Source: Campylobacteraceae bacterium (GTDB lineage: Bacteria; Campylobacterota; Campylobacteria; Campylobacterales; Arcobacteraceae). Taken from it: DNA of 64,000 nucleotides. Both the position numbers and the translations under genes were made by a program. This document shows, piece by piece, positions 26,967-35,955 of the stretch. Each line of letters starts with the position of its first letter. Within the stretch, counting starts at the first letter, position 1. The DNA lies in the NCBI GenBank assembly GCA_013373175.1, contig JABXII010000020.1:62001-126000 (forward strand), given 5' to 3'. Under the pieces are notes generated by a model, which had not been told where the DNA came from, did not search any database, and saw nothing but the letters and a program-made list of their open reading frames with translations.

Positions 26967-27424
26967 ATTTAGCCAAAGCAATTTATTATAACTCTATATC
27001 TCCAGAGAATATAAGTAAACTAATTATAAATGCTACTAAAGGTTTTGATGATGCTAAGATAAGAAAACTTAATTTTTTTGATTTATTTATTATCATTCCA
27101 TTTTATAGTTATCCTCCTGCACAAAAACAATTTAAAAAAATAGTTTTTAATAAAATAAATTCATTTCAAAGAGATGTTGAACGAAATCCTAATACCTTTT
27201 CTAAATTTAATTTTCGATATGAAAAAAGTTTCCAGTATATAAAATTGGGTGTTTTGTATGCTATAGAAAATGACTTGATTTTTATGGATGAAAATATGGA
27301 TATAACTATTAATGGAAAATTTAGGAGTGATATTAAAATAATTTACAATATAGGAAAAGTCTTTTCTACTAAGACAACAGCAAGTTTATATAATTTTTTT
27401 GAGGTGGATGTAAATGTTATTTAG
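26963..27424 (+). CDS. ABC-3C middle component
   Basis: A 153 aa protein that overlaps the effector stop by ATGA and the ATPase start by 11 bases. Its sequence (LAKAIYYNSISPENISKLI at the start, LNFFDLFIIIPFYSYPPA, then LGVLYAIENDLIFMD and a terminal winged-helix-like KIIYNIGKVFSTKTTASLYNFF) resembles the small 'middle component' proteins of three-component ABC systems, which bridge effector and ATPase. Position between a nuclease-like effector and a DUF3732 ATPase is the strongest argument. On its own the protein would be called hypothetical. Confidence 0.72.
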   Translation: MNLAKAIYYNSISPENISKLIINATKGFDDAKIRKLNFFDLFIIIPFYSYPPAQKQFKKIVFNKINSFQRDVERNPNTFSKFNFRYEKSFQYIKLGVLYAIENDLIFMDENMDITINGKFRSDIKIIYNIGKVFSTKTTASLYNFFEVDVNVI

Positions 27425-29327
27425 AATAAAAGAAATTGGATTATTTAATGAAGAAAAAAAAGATATTGTCAAATTTAATGATGATATTAATTTTATAAGT
27501 GGGCAATCAAATACGGGGAAAAGCTCAATAGGGGAGATAATTGATTATTGTTTAGGTTCAAGTAGAAAAATCCCTGGAGCTAAAATTGTTGAGGAAACAG
27601 ATATCTTTGCTATTTCTTTATTATTAAATAATCAAAATATATTAATTGCAAGAAATAGATTTGTAGGAGATAATTATAATGGTAAAAAATATGTATTTCT
27701 CAAGAAGTTTAATGAAGAATTTTCATTAAAAAATATTCAAAGAAGTTTTTTTCTAGAAAATGAATCAGATTATTACACAATTGATGATTTCTTATCATTA
27801 GAAATCATTAAATACTTCCCATCTTTCCCTCCTAAGACTAGATTAGATGGAAGGGATATGGTTAGACCAACGGTAAGAGACATGCCACCTTTTATGTTTC
27901 AGGTTCAAGATACAATAAAGGCGAAAAGTCATTTGTTTTATCAAATGAATCGAGGTGGAAAAGTTAGAGGTATCAAAAGAGATTTTGAATTATTTTTAGG
28001 TTTGATAGATTTTAGTTTATATGATAAGTTTAATAGAATAAATGAATTGAATAAAGAACTCAAAAAACTTGAAAATCGCAAAAAGTTCTATGAAGATGAA
28101 ATAAAGAAGGGATATTTTAATTTAAGAGGTACCTATCAGAGGTTATTCTCTCACTTAAATAAAAGTATTGATGTTGATTCTTTAGATGAACAATATTTAA
28201 CAGATTTTAATAACTTGAATACTTTTAATTTAGAATATGCAATTGATAGTAATATTGGGAAAAATATTGATGAACTTATTACTAAGGTAAATAAACAAAG
28301 TAGAACTGTAGAAATATTAAAAACAGAATATTCCAATATTCAAACACAAATTAAAAATATTGATACTGCTAATTTAAAGTTAACCGTTACTTCTACAAAA
28401 GAGTACAAAAAACATTGTCCCATATGTGATTCAACTATGAACGAAGAATTTAAAGTATTTGAAGATGCAAGGAGAAAAATATTAGAAGAAAAAGATTTCT
28501 TACATCATTGCAATAATGACTTATTAAGAGAAAAAGAAATTCATGTGAAAAAAGTGTTAAATTTAGAAAAAGAAATTTTGAAAGAAATGATTATAAACTT
28601 AAATGAATTAAAAAAAGATTCAAAAGAAGTTCAAACAGTGGAAAAAAAGAAGGAGTTATTGTTTGAATTAAAAGGGTCAATAAAACAAAATATAGAACAA
28701 ATAAAAAAATTTGAAAATGGTTTATTGAATGATGAAGAAATTGAAAAACTTAAAAATGAGCTTGAAAAATTAGAAGCTGAAGTATCCAAACAAAATAAAA
28801 AGAAAAAAATCCAAGAAGCAGAATATTTAATAGGTCAATATTCAACAGAAATGTTAAGAACATTAGCATTTGATAAAAAAGATTACGGTGAACCAAATTT
28901 AAAATTTAATATTAAAGATGTAAGTGCTTACCAACAAAAATCAGATAGTAATATATACTACTTGTCTGATATAGGAAGTGCAGAAAATCATTTATCTTTT
29001 CACTTAGCAGTTTTTCTAGGTTTACATAAATTTATTTTAGAACATGAAGCGTCAATTCTTCCCTCTTTTATTTTTCTAGACCAACCAAGTCAAGTATATT
29101 TTCCAACAGAGGAAGATTTTAAAACGGGAAAGGGAGATATAAAAAAAGTGGAAGATATGTATAAATCAATTGTCAAATTTATAGAAAATACTAATAACTC
29201 TTCTTTATTATCAAATATACAAATTATAATTGTTGACCACTTTTATTGTGAAGAAGAATGGTACCAAAAATACTTAGTTGAACCAAGATGGGAAAAAGAA
29301 AAAGGTTTAGGCTTAATAAAAGAATAA
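27414..29327 (+). CDS. DUF3732 SMC/Rad50-like ABC ATPase of an ABC-3C defence system
   Basis: A 637 aa ATPase. Walker A GQSNTGKSS is at residues 30-38, two long coiled-coil arms run about 205-320 and 345-470, and they meet at a zinc-hook-like CPIC (C335, C338). The signature region is GSAENH (521-526), Walker B FIFLDQPSQVYFP (552-564) has D556 followed by Q rather than the usual catalytic E, and the switch histidine is in VDHF (608-609). This is the DUF3732 arrangement used as sensor/activator in ABC-3C systems. An AGGTGG ribosome site lies inside the upstream gene. It is intact, which suggests a working system. Confidence 0.85.
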   Translation: MLFRIKEIGLFNEEKKDIVKFNDDINFISGQSNTGKSSIGEIIDYCLGSSRKIPGAKIVEETDIFAISLLLNNQNILIARNRFVGDNYNGKKYVFLKKFNEEFSLKNIQRSFFLENESDYYTIDDFLSLEIIKYFPSFPPKTRLDGRDMVRPTVRDMPPFMFQVQDTIKAKSHLFYQMNRGGKVRGIKRDFELFLGLIDFSLYDKFNRINELNKELKKLENRKKFYEDEIKKGYFNLRGTYQRLFSHLNKSIDVDSLDEQYLTDFNNLNTFNLEYAIDSNIGKNIDELITKVNKQSRTVEILKTEYSNIQTQIKNIDTANLKLTVTSTKEYKKHCPICDSTMNEEFKVFEDARRKILEEKDFLHHCNNDLLREKEIHVKKVLNLEKEILKEMIINLNELKKDSKEVQTVEKKKELLFELKGSIKQNIEQIKKFENGLLNDEEIEKLKNELEKLEAEVSKQNKKKKIQEAEYLIGQYSTEMLRTLAFDKKDYGEPNLKFNIKDVSAYQQKSDSNIYYLSDIGSAENHLSFHLAVFLGLHKFILEHEASILPSFIFLDQPSQVYFPTEEDFKTGKGDIKKVEDMYKSIVKFIENTNNSSLLSNIQIIIVDHFYCEEEWYQKYLVEPRWEKEKGLGLIKE

Positions 29328-29395
29328 TAATTTAAATTTTAAAGAAAAGAATTTATCTAAATATTTAAAAGTTAGAAAAATGTAAAGGTTATAAT

Positions 29396-30328
29396 ATGTC
29401 AATAAGCGTAAAAACTAAAAATCTTATATGGGGAGAATTTGCGGGTAGATGTGCAATTTGCAAAGAAATAGTTATTCATAAAAATAAATCCGGAAATAAA
29501 TCACTATATGGTGAAATTGCACATATCATTGGAGAAAAAGAAGGTTCAGCAAGATATATAAAAGAACTTTCAGTTAGTGAAAAAAATTCTGAAAGTAACT
29601 TAATTCTTCTATGTGCGAATCATCATACAATAATTGATAAAAAAGAAAATGAAAAAGAATATAGCGTAGAAAAGCTTCATTCAATAAAAAATAAATCAAT
29701 AGAATGGATTAGAAATAGTTTAAAAATCAATAAAAGAATTATTAATATATATTATCATTTTTATATGAATCTACCAAGACTTTTAGAAATAGCAACAACA
29801 CATGGCGAAACTTTTAATTTAACTTATTATGTAAAAGGCCAACCTCTATATCAACAACCTTTTGAATTTATAAATGTTATGGCATCTGTAAGGGAAACTT
29901 TAAATAAAATATACCTTGATAATATTCCATTTAGTAAAATATTTTATCCAAATAATAACCTTTTAAATAATTTAATTTATTTTGAAAATATAAAATTTCG
30001 AACAAAAAATATCTTTCAAAAAAATTATGAAGTAAACAGATATTATGTAGGTAATTTAAATAAAGACCCTCATATTTATTTTAAACATGAAAATGGATGG
30101 AAACTTGTATTAAGAATAGATACTCAATGGATACCAACTCAAACTGCGTTAGGTAGTTTTAGCCCTCCTGGAGGTGTAGCAACATTTAGTGGTGTTTTTA
30201 AAGTTACAGATATAGACTATGAAAATAATATTATGTATGGAAGTCCTTTAGTTGTTGGATTACCTCCCAGTCCAATGGACTTACTATTAAGAGAAGATGT
30301 AAGTAATAGAGAATATATATTTGATTAA
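29396..30328 (+). CDS. HNH nuclease with unknown beta-rich C-terminal domain
   Basis: A 310 aa protein. Residues 1-105 form an HNH/McrA-like nuclease: C19 and C22 (CAIC), H43 in GEIAHIIG, N68 and the LLCANHHTIID segment with C73 and H76/H77, giving both zinc ligands and the catalytic histidine. Residues 115-310 match nothing I recognise; the last part (YFKHENGWKLVLRID to VATFSGVFKVTDIDYE) looks like a beta barrel. It begins 68 bases after the ATPase and may share its transcript. It may be a fourth component of the ABC-3C system or a separate defence gene. Substrate is unknown. Confidence 0.75.
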   Translation: MSISVKTKNLIWGEFAGRCAICKEIVIHKNKSGNKSLYGEIAHIIGEKEGSARYIKELSVSEKNSESNLILLCANHHTIIDKKENEKEYSVEKLHSIKNKSIEWIRNSLKINKRIINIYYHFYMNLPRLLEIATTHGETFNLTYYVKGQPLYQQPFEFINVMASVRETLNKIYLDNIPFSKIFYPNNNLLNNLIYFENIKFRTKNIFQKNYEVNRYYVGNLNKDPHIYFKHENGWKLVLRIDTQWIPTQTALGSFSPPGGVATFSGVFKVTDIDYENNIMYGSPLVVGLPPSPMDLLLREDVSNREYIFD

Positions 30329-30440
30329 AAAAATATGGACGAATAGTGAATGAGTAATTAATAGATATATTAAATAATAATATAATTGCTTTTTGAAAAT
30401 GTAAACAAATACTTAACAGTTGACTTTAGAATGGATATTG

Positions 30441-30662
30441 ATGATGGAAAAATTTTATGTAGTAAAAGTTGGACTATCAGGGGTAAATAATAAGGATTTA
30501 GTCTGGATTAGAAATGTAGTCAATAAAGCTGTTAAAATTAGAGATAAATTAGCCAGTCTAAATTAAGTTGGAATTTCTAGTTATGTATATAATAGTTTAA
30601 CAGATGAAGTAAAATATGATGAAAAAGAAAATATTCTTATCAAAAGTAACAAATTATTATAA
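30441..30662 (+). pseudogene. Possible decayed small gene with one in-frame stop
   Basis: A frame starting at ATG 30441 (MMEKFYVVKVGLSG, ...) reads 41 codons to TAA at 30564-30566, then continues in the same frame for another 31 codons (VGISSYVYNSLTDEVKYDEK...) to TAA at 30660-30662. Protein-like composition on both sides of the stop suggests a single gene with a nonsense change. No family is recognised. It could be chance in an A/T-rich stretch. Confidence 0.3.
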
Positions 30663-30830
30663 GAATAAGCTTGAGCAAGACACTAGATACAATTATATAT
30701 TTAATTTAGTTTTTAATGAGTTTTATAAAATTTATACTTTAAACTAAGTTTATATAATTAGAGCATTAAAAAATAGTTCATTACTAAAATTAATCAGGGT
30801 TAAGAAATAATTTTTTAACTTAAAAAAGTT

Positions 30831-30839
30831 GATTGCCAA
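30831..30839 (+). promoter_or_regulatory. Single arm-type site near attR
   Basis: GATTGCCAA, identical to the unit at 21206, 107 bases before the right repeat. No partner at 12-base spacing is present on this side. Confidence 0.45.
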
Positions 30840-30945
30840 AAATTGTTTTTAAATAATATTGGATACTAAATAGTACAAAATATAAAATATATAGAAAGTC
30901 TGTATTTACGATGATATAGGCTATCTATTGATTTTGTTTGGTATT

Positions 30946-30969
30946 TCCAGGTGCCGGAGCCACTTTTTA
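30946..30969 (+). repeat. attR: right direct repeat of the element
   Basis: Perfect copy of 21038-21061. Only the 3' end of the tRNA is repeated; upstream sequence here (TTTGGTATT) does not match the tRNA, as expected for the distal junction. Confidence 0.92.
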
Positions 30970-31108
30970 AAATCAATTTATTTCAAAAATTATCTTTTCA
31001 ACTTAAACTATTTTAATCTAGATTACTTTTAATTTTGTAGTAAAATTATTAATACAATTAATGTATTGGGATTCTGTAAGATGTTATGATTTATTGTAAA
31101 TATAAAGT

Positions 31109-31137
31109 AAAGCAGTCATAGTATCTATGACTACTTT
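31109..31137 (-). terminator. Terminator of the 144-aa unknown gene
   Basis: An 8-bp perfect stem AGTCATAG/CTATGACT with a 3-base loop, extended by AAAG/CTTT across one mismatch, 31 bases past the minus-strand stop at 31168. A T-rich stretch (CTTTACTTTATATTT) follows on the minus strand. Confidence 0.55.
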
Positions 31138-31167
31138 GAAGATGTTTCTTAAGAGTTAATTTATTGT

Positions 31168-31602
31168 TTATTCGTATGTTTTAGCTAATAATGCTTTCAT
31201 TAGTTTAGCTTCAAATCTTAAGTCATAACTTTGGTTTTGAAGCCAATCACTTATAACTTCTTTTTTGTATTCCGTTTCTTCTTTTCTATAGAATTCATTT
31301 TCTGCTTTTGTATCCCATTTACCTTCTTCATCTAAGAAAGTTCTTGCAGTAAACTGACCTTCCATAACAATTGTTGTAGGGATCATCTCCCCATTTTCAC
31401 CATAAGTGAAACCTTCTAATTTAGCATAATCATCAGGAGAAGGAACATAAGGTTCTTTTCCACCTATTTCCATCATTGTTCTATCAAAATCTTTGAATGC
31501 TGGGTCTTGAATAATGTTATTCAAGTCAAAGGATTCTGTATTTTTAGTATTATTCTTAAAGAAACCAATGTTAAATTTATCTACAATTTCATTAACTCCC
31601 AT
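31168..31602 (-). CDS. Unknown 144-aa acidic protein
   Basis: I do not recognise a family. It is soluble and acidic with no signal peptide, membrane helix or cysteine. Features are a helical start (MGVNEIVDKFNIGFF), a proline/aspartate-rich centre (GGKEPYVPSPDDYAKLEGFTYG) and a charged helical end (EFYRKEETEYKKEVISDWL). GGAGT lies seven bases before the ATG at 31602. It is the first chromosomal gene beyond attR and has its own terminator, so it appears to be a stand-alone unit and not element cargo. Confidence 0.6.
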   Translation of the reverse strand: MGVNEIVDKFNIGFFKNNTKNTESFDLNNIIQDPAFKDFDRTMMEIGGKEPYVPSPDDYAKLEGFTYGENGEMIPTTIVMEGQFTARTFLDEEGKWDTKAENEFYRKEETEYKKEVISDWLQNQSYDLRFEAKLMKALLAKTYE

Positions 31603-31703
31603 AAGTACTCCTTTATCAGGTTATAATTTAGAATTGTAACTTTCATATAATTATAACCTATTTTTCTTAAAATAATTATATTATAAATTAATTAATAATA
31701 TAT

Positions 31704-33383
31704 TTACGAAGAACAACTTATATGAGATACTCCAGCTACTCCAAAAAAGTTCGATGATTTTTTATTATAATATTTGTTTTCTACTTCAATTGATTGTTCT
31801 AAATATGGGTTTGTCATTATCTCTTGAAGTTCATTTACAAGCTTATAATTACCATTTTGGGCTTCTTTATACGCATCAACTAAAATCCACTCTCTTAATG
31901 TATATTTTGGATTTATAAGTTTCATTTGCTTTGAAAGTTCTTCTTCAGTTGAGTCAAGATTTAATTTTAAATTCCATTTTTCAAGCCAATTATTCCATTT
32001 TGATTCAATAGTTTCATTATAAGCTTCGTAAAAACTTTTTTCAATACCTTTTATACTCTTTGGTATATTTGATAATTCTCGAAAGAATATTGTGTAATCA
32101 ACTTTTGTTTCAATCAAAAGATTAATAAGTTCATTAAAAAGCTCAGAGTCAAACTTTTTTATACCTAATTTATCTGCCCACATTTTTTCTATTTTTGATT
32201 GCATTTCAAATAAGAAGTTTTTTTCTATATTATCAAGCTCTTTTATATATTCTTGATTTGACATAACTAAAGGTTTTAAAGCAGAGCAAAATGATTTAAA
32301 GTTTTTTTGTGCTGCTTGTGGTTGATTGAAAAATGAAAAATGCATTCCTCCACCAGTCCATGGTTGATAATTTGGATCAAACATATCAATAAATCCAAAT
32401 GGACCATAATCTAATGTAAAACCACCAGCTGCACAATTATCACTATTAAAGTTACCTTGACAATATCCTACTCGTATCCAGTTAGCTACTAATGAAGTAA
32501 GTCTATCTTGAAACTCTTTCGCAAGAAGTAATACCTTTTCTTCTAGCTTTAAATCATTATTGATTACTTCATTATATTCTCTATCAATCAAGTGTAAAAC
32601 TATTTGTTCTAACTCTTTTAAAGCGTTTTTATGTTCATGTTTTCTAGCTCTTCTTCCAAAAAGTTCAAGTTGACCAACTCTTATAAAAGAAGGTGCAACT
32701 CTTGTTGTAATAGCAACATCTTCTTCAATTATAACTTCAGGGTCTCTTGAATAAGAGTGCTCTTTAAACCAAGGTCTACTTACTTGCTCTTTTGTAGAAG
32801 TAAATAGAGTCAAAGACCTTGATGTAGGAATTTTTAGAGAGTTCATATGTTCTTGTGCTAAAAACTCTCTTACACTTGATCTTAAGACTGCTCGTCCATC
32901 TGCACCTCTACAATATGGAGTTCTCCCTGCACCTTTTAATTGAAATTCCCATCTTTTATTATTTAAAATACCTTCAAAAACAGAGATTGCTCTTCCATCT
33001 CCATATCCATTTCCAGTTTGAAAAGGGCATTGGGCATAATATTCATTCCCATAAATTGAAAGGGCATATCCTGTTGCCCAACCTTTGTTTCTCATGGGAC
33101 TTGGTACATTTGATAAATCAGCTGAAAACATTTTGACAAAGTTTTCTTCTTTTAATAGACTTTCATCTATTCCTAGCTCTTCAAAAAAGTTTTTACTATG
33201 TGAAATATAAATTGGGTCTTCAATAGGTGTTGGTGCAACACTTACATAATGTCCAGAAAAAACTTCTCTTGGGTGTTTGTTATCTGCGTTTAATTCTTCA
33301 TCTGGGTCATTAGTAAGGTTTTCTACAAAAGAGTAGTCACTTGTGTTTGCTAGTTTTTCAAAGTTATCTATATTTTTATTCAT
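31704..33383 (-). CDS. selO: Protein adenylyltransferase SelO (YdiU family)
   Basis: A 559 aa SelO-type pseudokinase-fold enzyme that transfers AMP from ATP to Ser/Thr/Tyr of target proteins. The match includes [64 protein letters not shown] and [27 protein letters not shown]. It ends in ISCSS, where many homologues carry selenocysteine at the cysteine; here the codon is TGT. ATG 33383 is chosen over a TTG at 33392. Family members link to redox stress, but no neighbour supports this. Confidence 0.93.
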   Translation of the reverse strand: MNKNIDNFEKLANTSDYSFVENLTNDPDEELNADNKHPREVFSGHYVSVAPTPIEDPIYISHSKNFFEELGIDESLLKEENFVKMFSADLSNVPSPMRNKGWATGYALSIYGNEYYAQCPFQTGNGYGDGRAISVFEGILNNKRWEFQLKGAGRTPYCRGADGRAVLRSSVREFLAQEHMNSLKIPTSRSLTLFTSTKEQVSRPWFKEHSYSRDPEVIIEEDVAITTRVAPSFIRVGQLELFGRRARKHEHKNALKELEQIVLHLIDREYNEVINNDLKLEEKVLLLAKEFQDRLTSLVANWIRVGYCQGNFNSDNCAAGGFTLDYGPFGFIDMFDPNYQPWTGGGMHFSFFNQPQAAQKNFKSFCSALKPLVMSNQEYIKELDNIEKNFLFEMQSKIEKMWADKLGIKKFDSELFNELINLLIETKVDYTIFFRELSNIPKSIKGIEKSFYEAYNETIESKWNNWLEKWNLKLNLDSTEEELSKQMKLINPKYTLREWILVDAYKEAQNGNYKLVNELQEIMTNPYLEQSIEVENKYYNKKSSNFFGVAGVSHISCSS

Positions 33384-33486
33384 TTTTATCAATCCAATAA
33401 TTTATTTATTAAGATTTTTAACATAATTATTTGAAATGCATAGAAAAAATAGTATTTAAAACTTTTTATTAAGTGAAAAGTAAAGC

Positions 33487-35955
33487 TTATTCACCAAAAA
33501 GAACATTCTCCTTTTGATGAATAATCTTTGACGTAAAGAAACTTACAACCAAAATAGTAAGTATTGGTATTAATAAAAAGTAAAGGAGCAAGATATCTGC
33601 TCTAAAGTCCCAATACGACTCAAAAAGTAAATCACTTATAAAGTATGAACCAATACTTCCTAAAACTATTCCTAAAATACTAGCAATAAAAGAGATAAGT
33701 CCAAACTCTAGTAAAAATGAATTTTTGATTGTTTTATTTTTTACACCTATCATTTTAAGTCTTAGTATATTGTTTTTTTGTAAGTTCATTTGATACTGAA
33801 TAATAATAAAACTCATAAGCAAACCAATAGTTACAGAGTATAAAGACATCTTTTCTGTGATTGATGAGACATCTTTTACTACTGTTGCAAAAGATTCAAA
33901 AAGATTTTTTACATCTATTACTGTAAGACTAGGGAATTTATCAGTAAGATTTAAAAGCATTCTTGTAGCATCATAATTTCCTGTAGAAATTGTTGCAAGT
34001 ATAGTTTTTGGAGCATCATTTATAGCACCATTTTGAAGTAATAAAAAGAAGTTTGGTGTAAACTCAGTCCACTTAACAGTTCTTATATTTACTACCTTTG
34101 CAACTAGTTCTAAACCTAATACATCAAAAACTACAGTATCACCTAAATTTATATCTCTTCTGTTTGCATATCTTTGTTCAACACTTAGTTCAATAGGTTT
34201 TGAAAAATCACTTGAATCATATTTGCCACTAAATTCTCTTCCTTCGATTATCTCTTCACTTGGTTTTAAATTATTTCTATATGATAAATTCACAGCTGCA
34301 TTTCTTGCATTTTCACCTTTTTGAGATTGTTCTTTTCCATTTATTTCTATTATTCTAGCTCGAATCATAGGTGCTACATTCTCTAACTTAGCACCTAGCT
34401 TTTCTACTTGTTTTCTTATATCTTTTAGTTGTTCTTCTTTTGCATCTACTACAAAAAATCTAGGTCTTTCTTCTACACTCTTTGTTAAAACATTTGATAA
34501 AGAACTTCCAACTTGTGGAATAAGACTAAAGAAAGTTGTACATAAAAGTATTGCAGTAAATAGAGTAAGTGACGTACTTTTTTGTCTTGTGATATTTTTT
34601 AAAGCTAGAGATAAAGCTAGATTATCAAGGTGTCCTACAAAATCAAACTTCTTAAGTATAAAAGTACCAATAGAAAAAAGAAGTATGATAATTGTTAGTA
34701 CACTAAGAGCAAAGAAAAAGCCTATGTTTTTAGATGGTGTAACAAAATGAGAAAGCAGAAGTAAAAATCCTACAAAGGGAATAAAACTAAGTATAACTTT
34801 TGATAGTTTTCTTTTTTGTCTTTGAACTAAAGGTAAAATCAATGGAAGACCAATAGATAAACTCAATACAAAAAGAACTACAGCAGATTTTATAAAGAAC
34901 ATATAATCTAAAGAAAAATCAAAATTAAAGTCAATATATTTTTGAATAAAAGGGCCAATAAACGAAGATGATAAACTTATAAGAGCAAATACCAAAATAG
35001 TAGCAATACCTATAAGCACAAAAAGATGAAGCAAATAAGTCATTATAAGATTTTTCTTACTAACTCCAATATCATTTAATATTGTAATATCTTCTTGATG
35101 TTTTCGCAAGAAACCTGAATATAAATATATAAGCCCTACAAGACCTAAGAAAAATGAGATTAAAGACACAAGAGACAAGAAGTTTGTTAAGAAGTTTAGT
35201 ACAGCTATTAATCTATCTCTTCCATCATTTGGAGATAAGACTCTAAGTGTTCTATCGACTTGTGACTCTATTTGTTCTTCTAAAGCTTCAAGTTTATCAT
35301 TACTTAGGTTTTCTTCAAAAAGATAGTTTAATTTATATCTTGCTGTTGAACCAAATTTTAAAAGTTCACTTCTTTTTAATCCTTCATCACTTAAATATAC
35401 TTTTGGCATAAAACCACTAAAGCTTATATTTTTTAGGCTATCTTCTTTAATAACTTTTACTATAGTATAGTTCTTACTTCCTATTTTTAAAGTATCATTA
35501 ACTTTTAATTCAAGTAAGTCTAAAACCTCTTGATAAACCCAAGCTTCATTCTCTTTTGGTAAGTTTTGTCCTTTTGGATAAGTAGAATTATCATTAAAAA
35601 CTAAACCTCCATAATATGGAAAGCCTGTATTTATTTGTACAAGTTCCATAAGTCTTGCTCTCTTTTTTGAAGCTACCATACTTACAGTTGATATTCCTTC
35701 ATCAAAACTTTTGACTTGTGGAAGTTTATCTTTTAGCTGCTCTTTTTGTATCTCACTTATAGGAAATCTTGAAGATACTACTAAATCAGCTCCAAGTAGA
35801 TTTTTTGCTTTTACATCAAGTGAAGTGTCAATACTTGTTTTAAAAAATTGTAAATATGAAAGTGAGGCAATAGCTAAACAAAAGTTTAGTATAAATATAA
35901 GACTAAAAGATTTAGACCTTTTAAGGGCTTTACTTACTAGTTCAATTACTAACAT
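33487..35955 (-). CDS. FtsX-family ABC transporter permease (YbbP-like)
   Basis: An 822 aa inner-membrane permease of the MacB/FtsX type: an N-terminal helix (residues 15-38), a large periplasmic domain (40-245), a block of three helices (about 250-340), further helices near 345-450, a second periplasmic domain (about 480-680) and three C-terminal helices. This duplicated ten-helix layout matches YbbP rather than the four-helix LolC/FtsX. It overlaps its ATPase by 7 bases, and an esterase gene lies before that, giving the tesA-ybbA-ybbP order. It is thought to move lipid-like molecules out of the inner membrane; the substrate is unknown. Confidence 0.85.
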   Translation of the reverse strand: MLVIELVSKALKRSKSFSLIFILNFCLAIASLSYLQFFKTSIDTSLDVKAKNLLGADLVVSSRFPISEIQKEQLKDKLPQVKSFDEGISTVSMVASKKRARLMELVQINTGFPYYGGLVFNDNSTYPKGQNLPKENEAWVYQEVLDLLELKVNDTLKIGSKNYTIVKVIKEDSLKNISFSGFMPKVYLSDEGLKRSELLKFGSTARYKLNYLFEENLSNDKLEALEEQIESQVDRTLRVLSPNDGRDRLIAVLNFLTNFLSLVSLISFFLGLVGLIYLYSGFLRKHQEDITILNDIGVSKKNLIMTYLLHLFVLIGIATILVFALISLSSSFIGPFIQKYIDFNFDFSLDYMFFIKSAVVLFVLSLSIGLPLILPLVQRQKRKLSKVILSFIPFVGFLLLLSHFVTPSKNIGFFFALSVLTIIILLFSIGTFILKKFDFVGHLDNLALSLALKNITRQKSTSLTLFTAILLCTTFFSLIPQVGSSLSNVLTKSVEERPRFFVVDAKEEQLKDIRKQVEKLGAKLENVAPMIRARIIEINGKEQSQKGENARNAAVNLSYRNNLKPSEEIIEGREFSGKYDSSDFSKPIELSVEQRYANRRDINLGDTVVFDVLGLELVAKVVNIRTVKWTEFTPNFFLLLQNGAINDAPKTILATISTGNYDATRMLLNLTDKFPSLTVIDVKNLFESFATVVKDVSSITEKMSLYSVTIGLLMSFIIIQYQMNLQKNNILRLKMIGVKNKTIKNSFLLEFGLISFIASILGIVLGSIGSYFISDLLFESYWDFRADILLLYFLLIPILTILVVSFFTSKIIHQKENVLFGE

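Larger units (their letters stand above)
30329..30945. other. Gene-poor, A/T-rich right end of the element
   Basis: Between the HNH gene and attR there is no intact gene I can support. It holds a broken frame (30441-30662), a weak 43-codon ORF (30616-30747, starting MMKKKIFLSKV, no clear ribosome site), and a single arm-type repeat GATTGCCAA at 30831-30839. It looks like decayed cargo. Confidence 0.5.
21038..30969. mobile_element. Integrative element in tRNA-Asn carrying Rep_trans replication and ABC-3C defence cargo
   Basis: A 24-bp perfect direct repeat marks both ends, giving a unit of 9,908 bp from repeat to repeat. Contents from the left: arm-type repeats, tyrosine integrase, HTH/excisionase-like protein, Rep_trans initiator, putative ssDNA-binding protein and a helical unknown (all minus strand), then a divergent promoter region, the ABC-3C defence operon and an HNH protein (plus strand), and about 600 bp of decayed sequence. 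No capsid, Zot-like, secretin, relaxosome or type IV secretion genes were found. It therefore resembles a satellite or mobilisable element that would need a helper for transfer. Flanking genes outside the repeats are ordinary chromosomal genes. Confidence 0.9.

Noticed and set aside
21038-30969. Element as a complete filamentous prophage
   Set aside because: No coat, pIII-like adsorption, Zot/pI-like ATPase or secretin gene could be found; only the replication pair is phage-like.
31704-33383. Possible selenocysteine at the SelO C-terminus
   Set aside because: The codon is TGT, and no in-frame TGA is present there.
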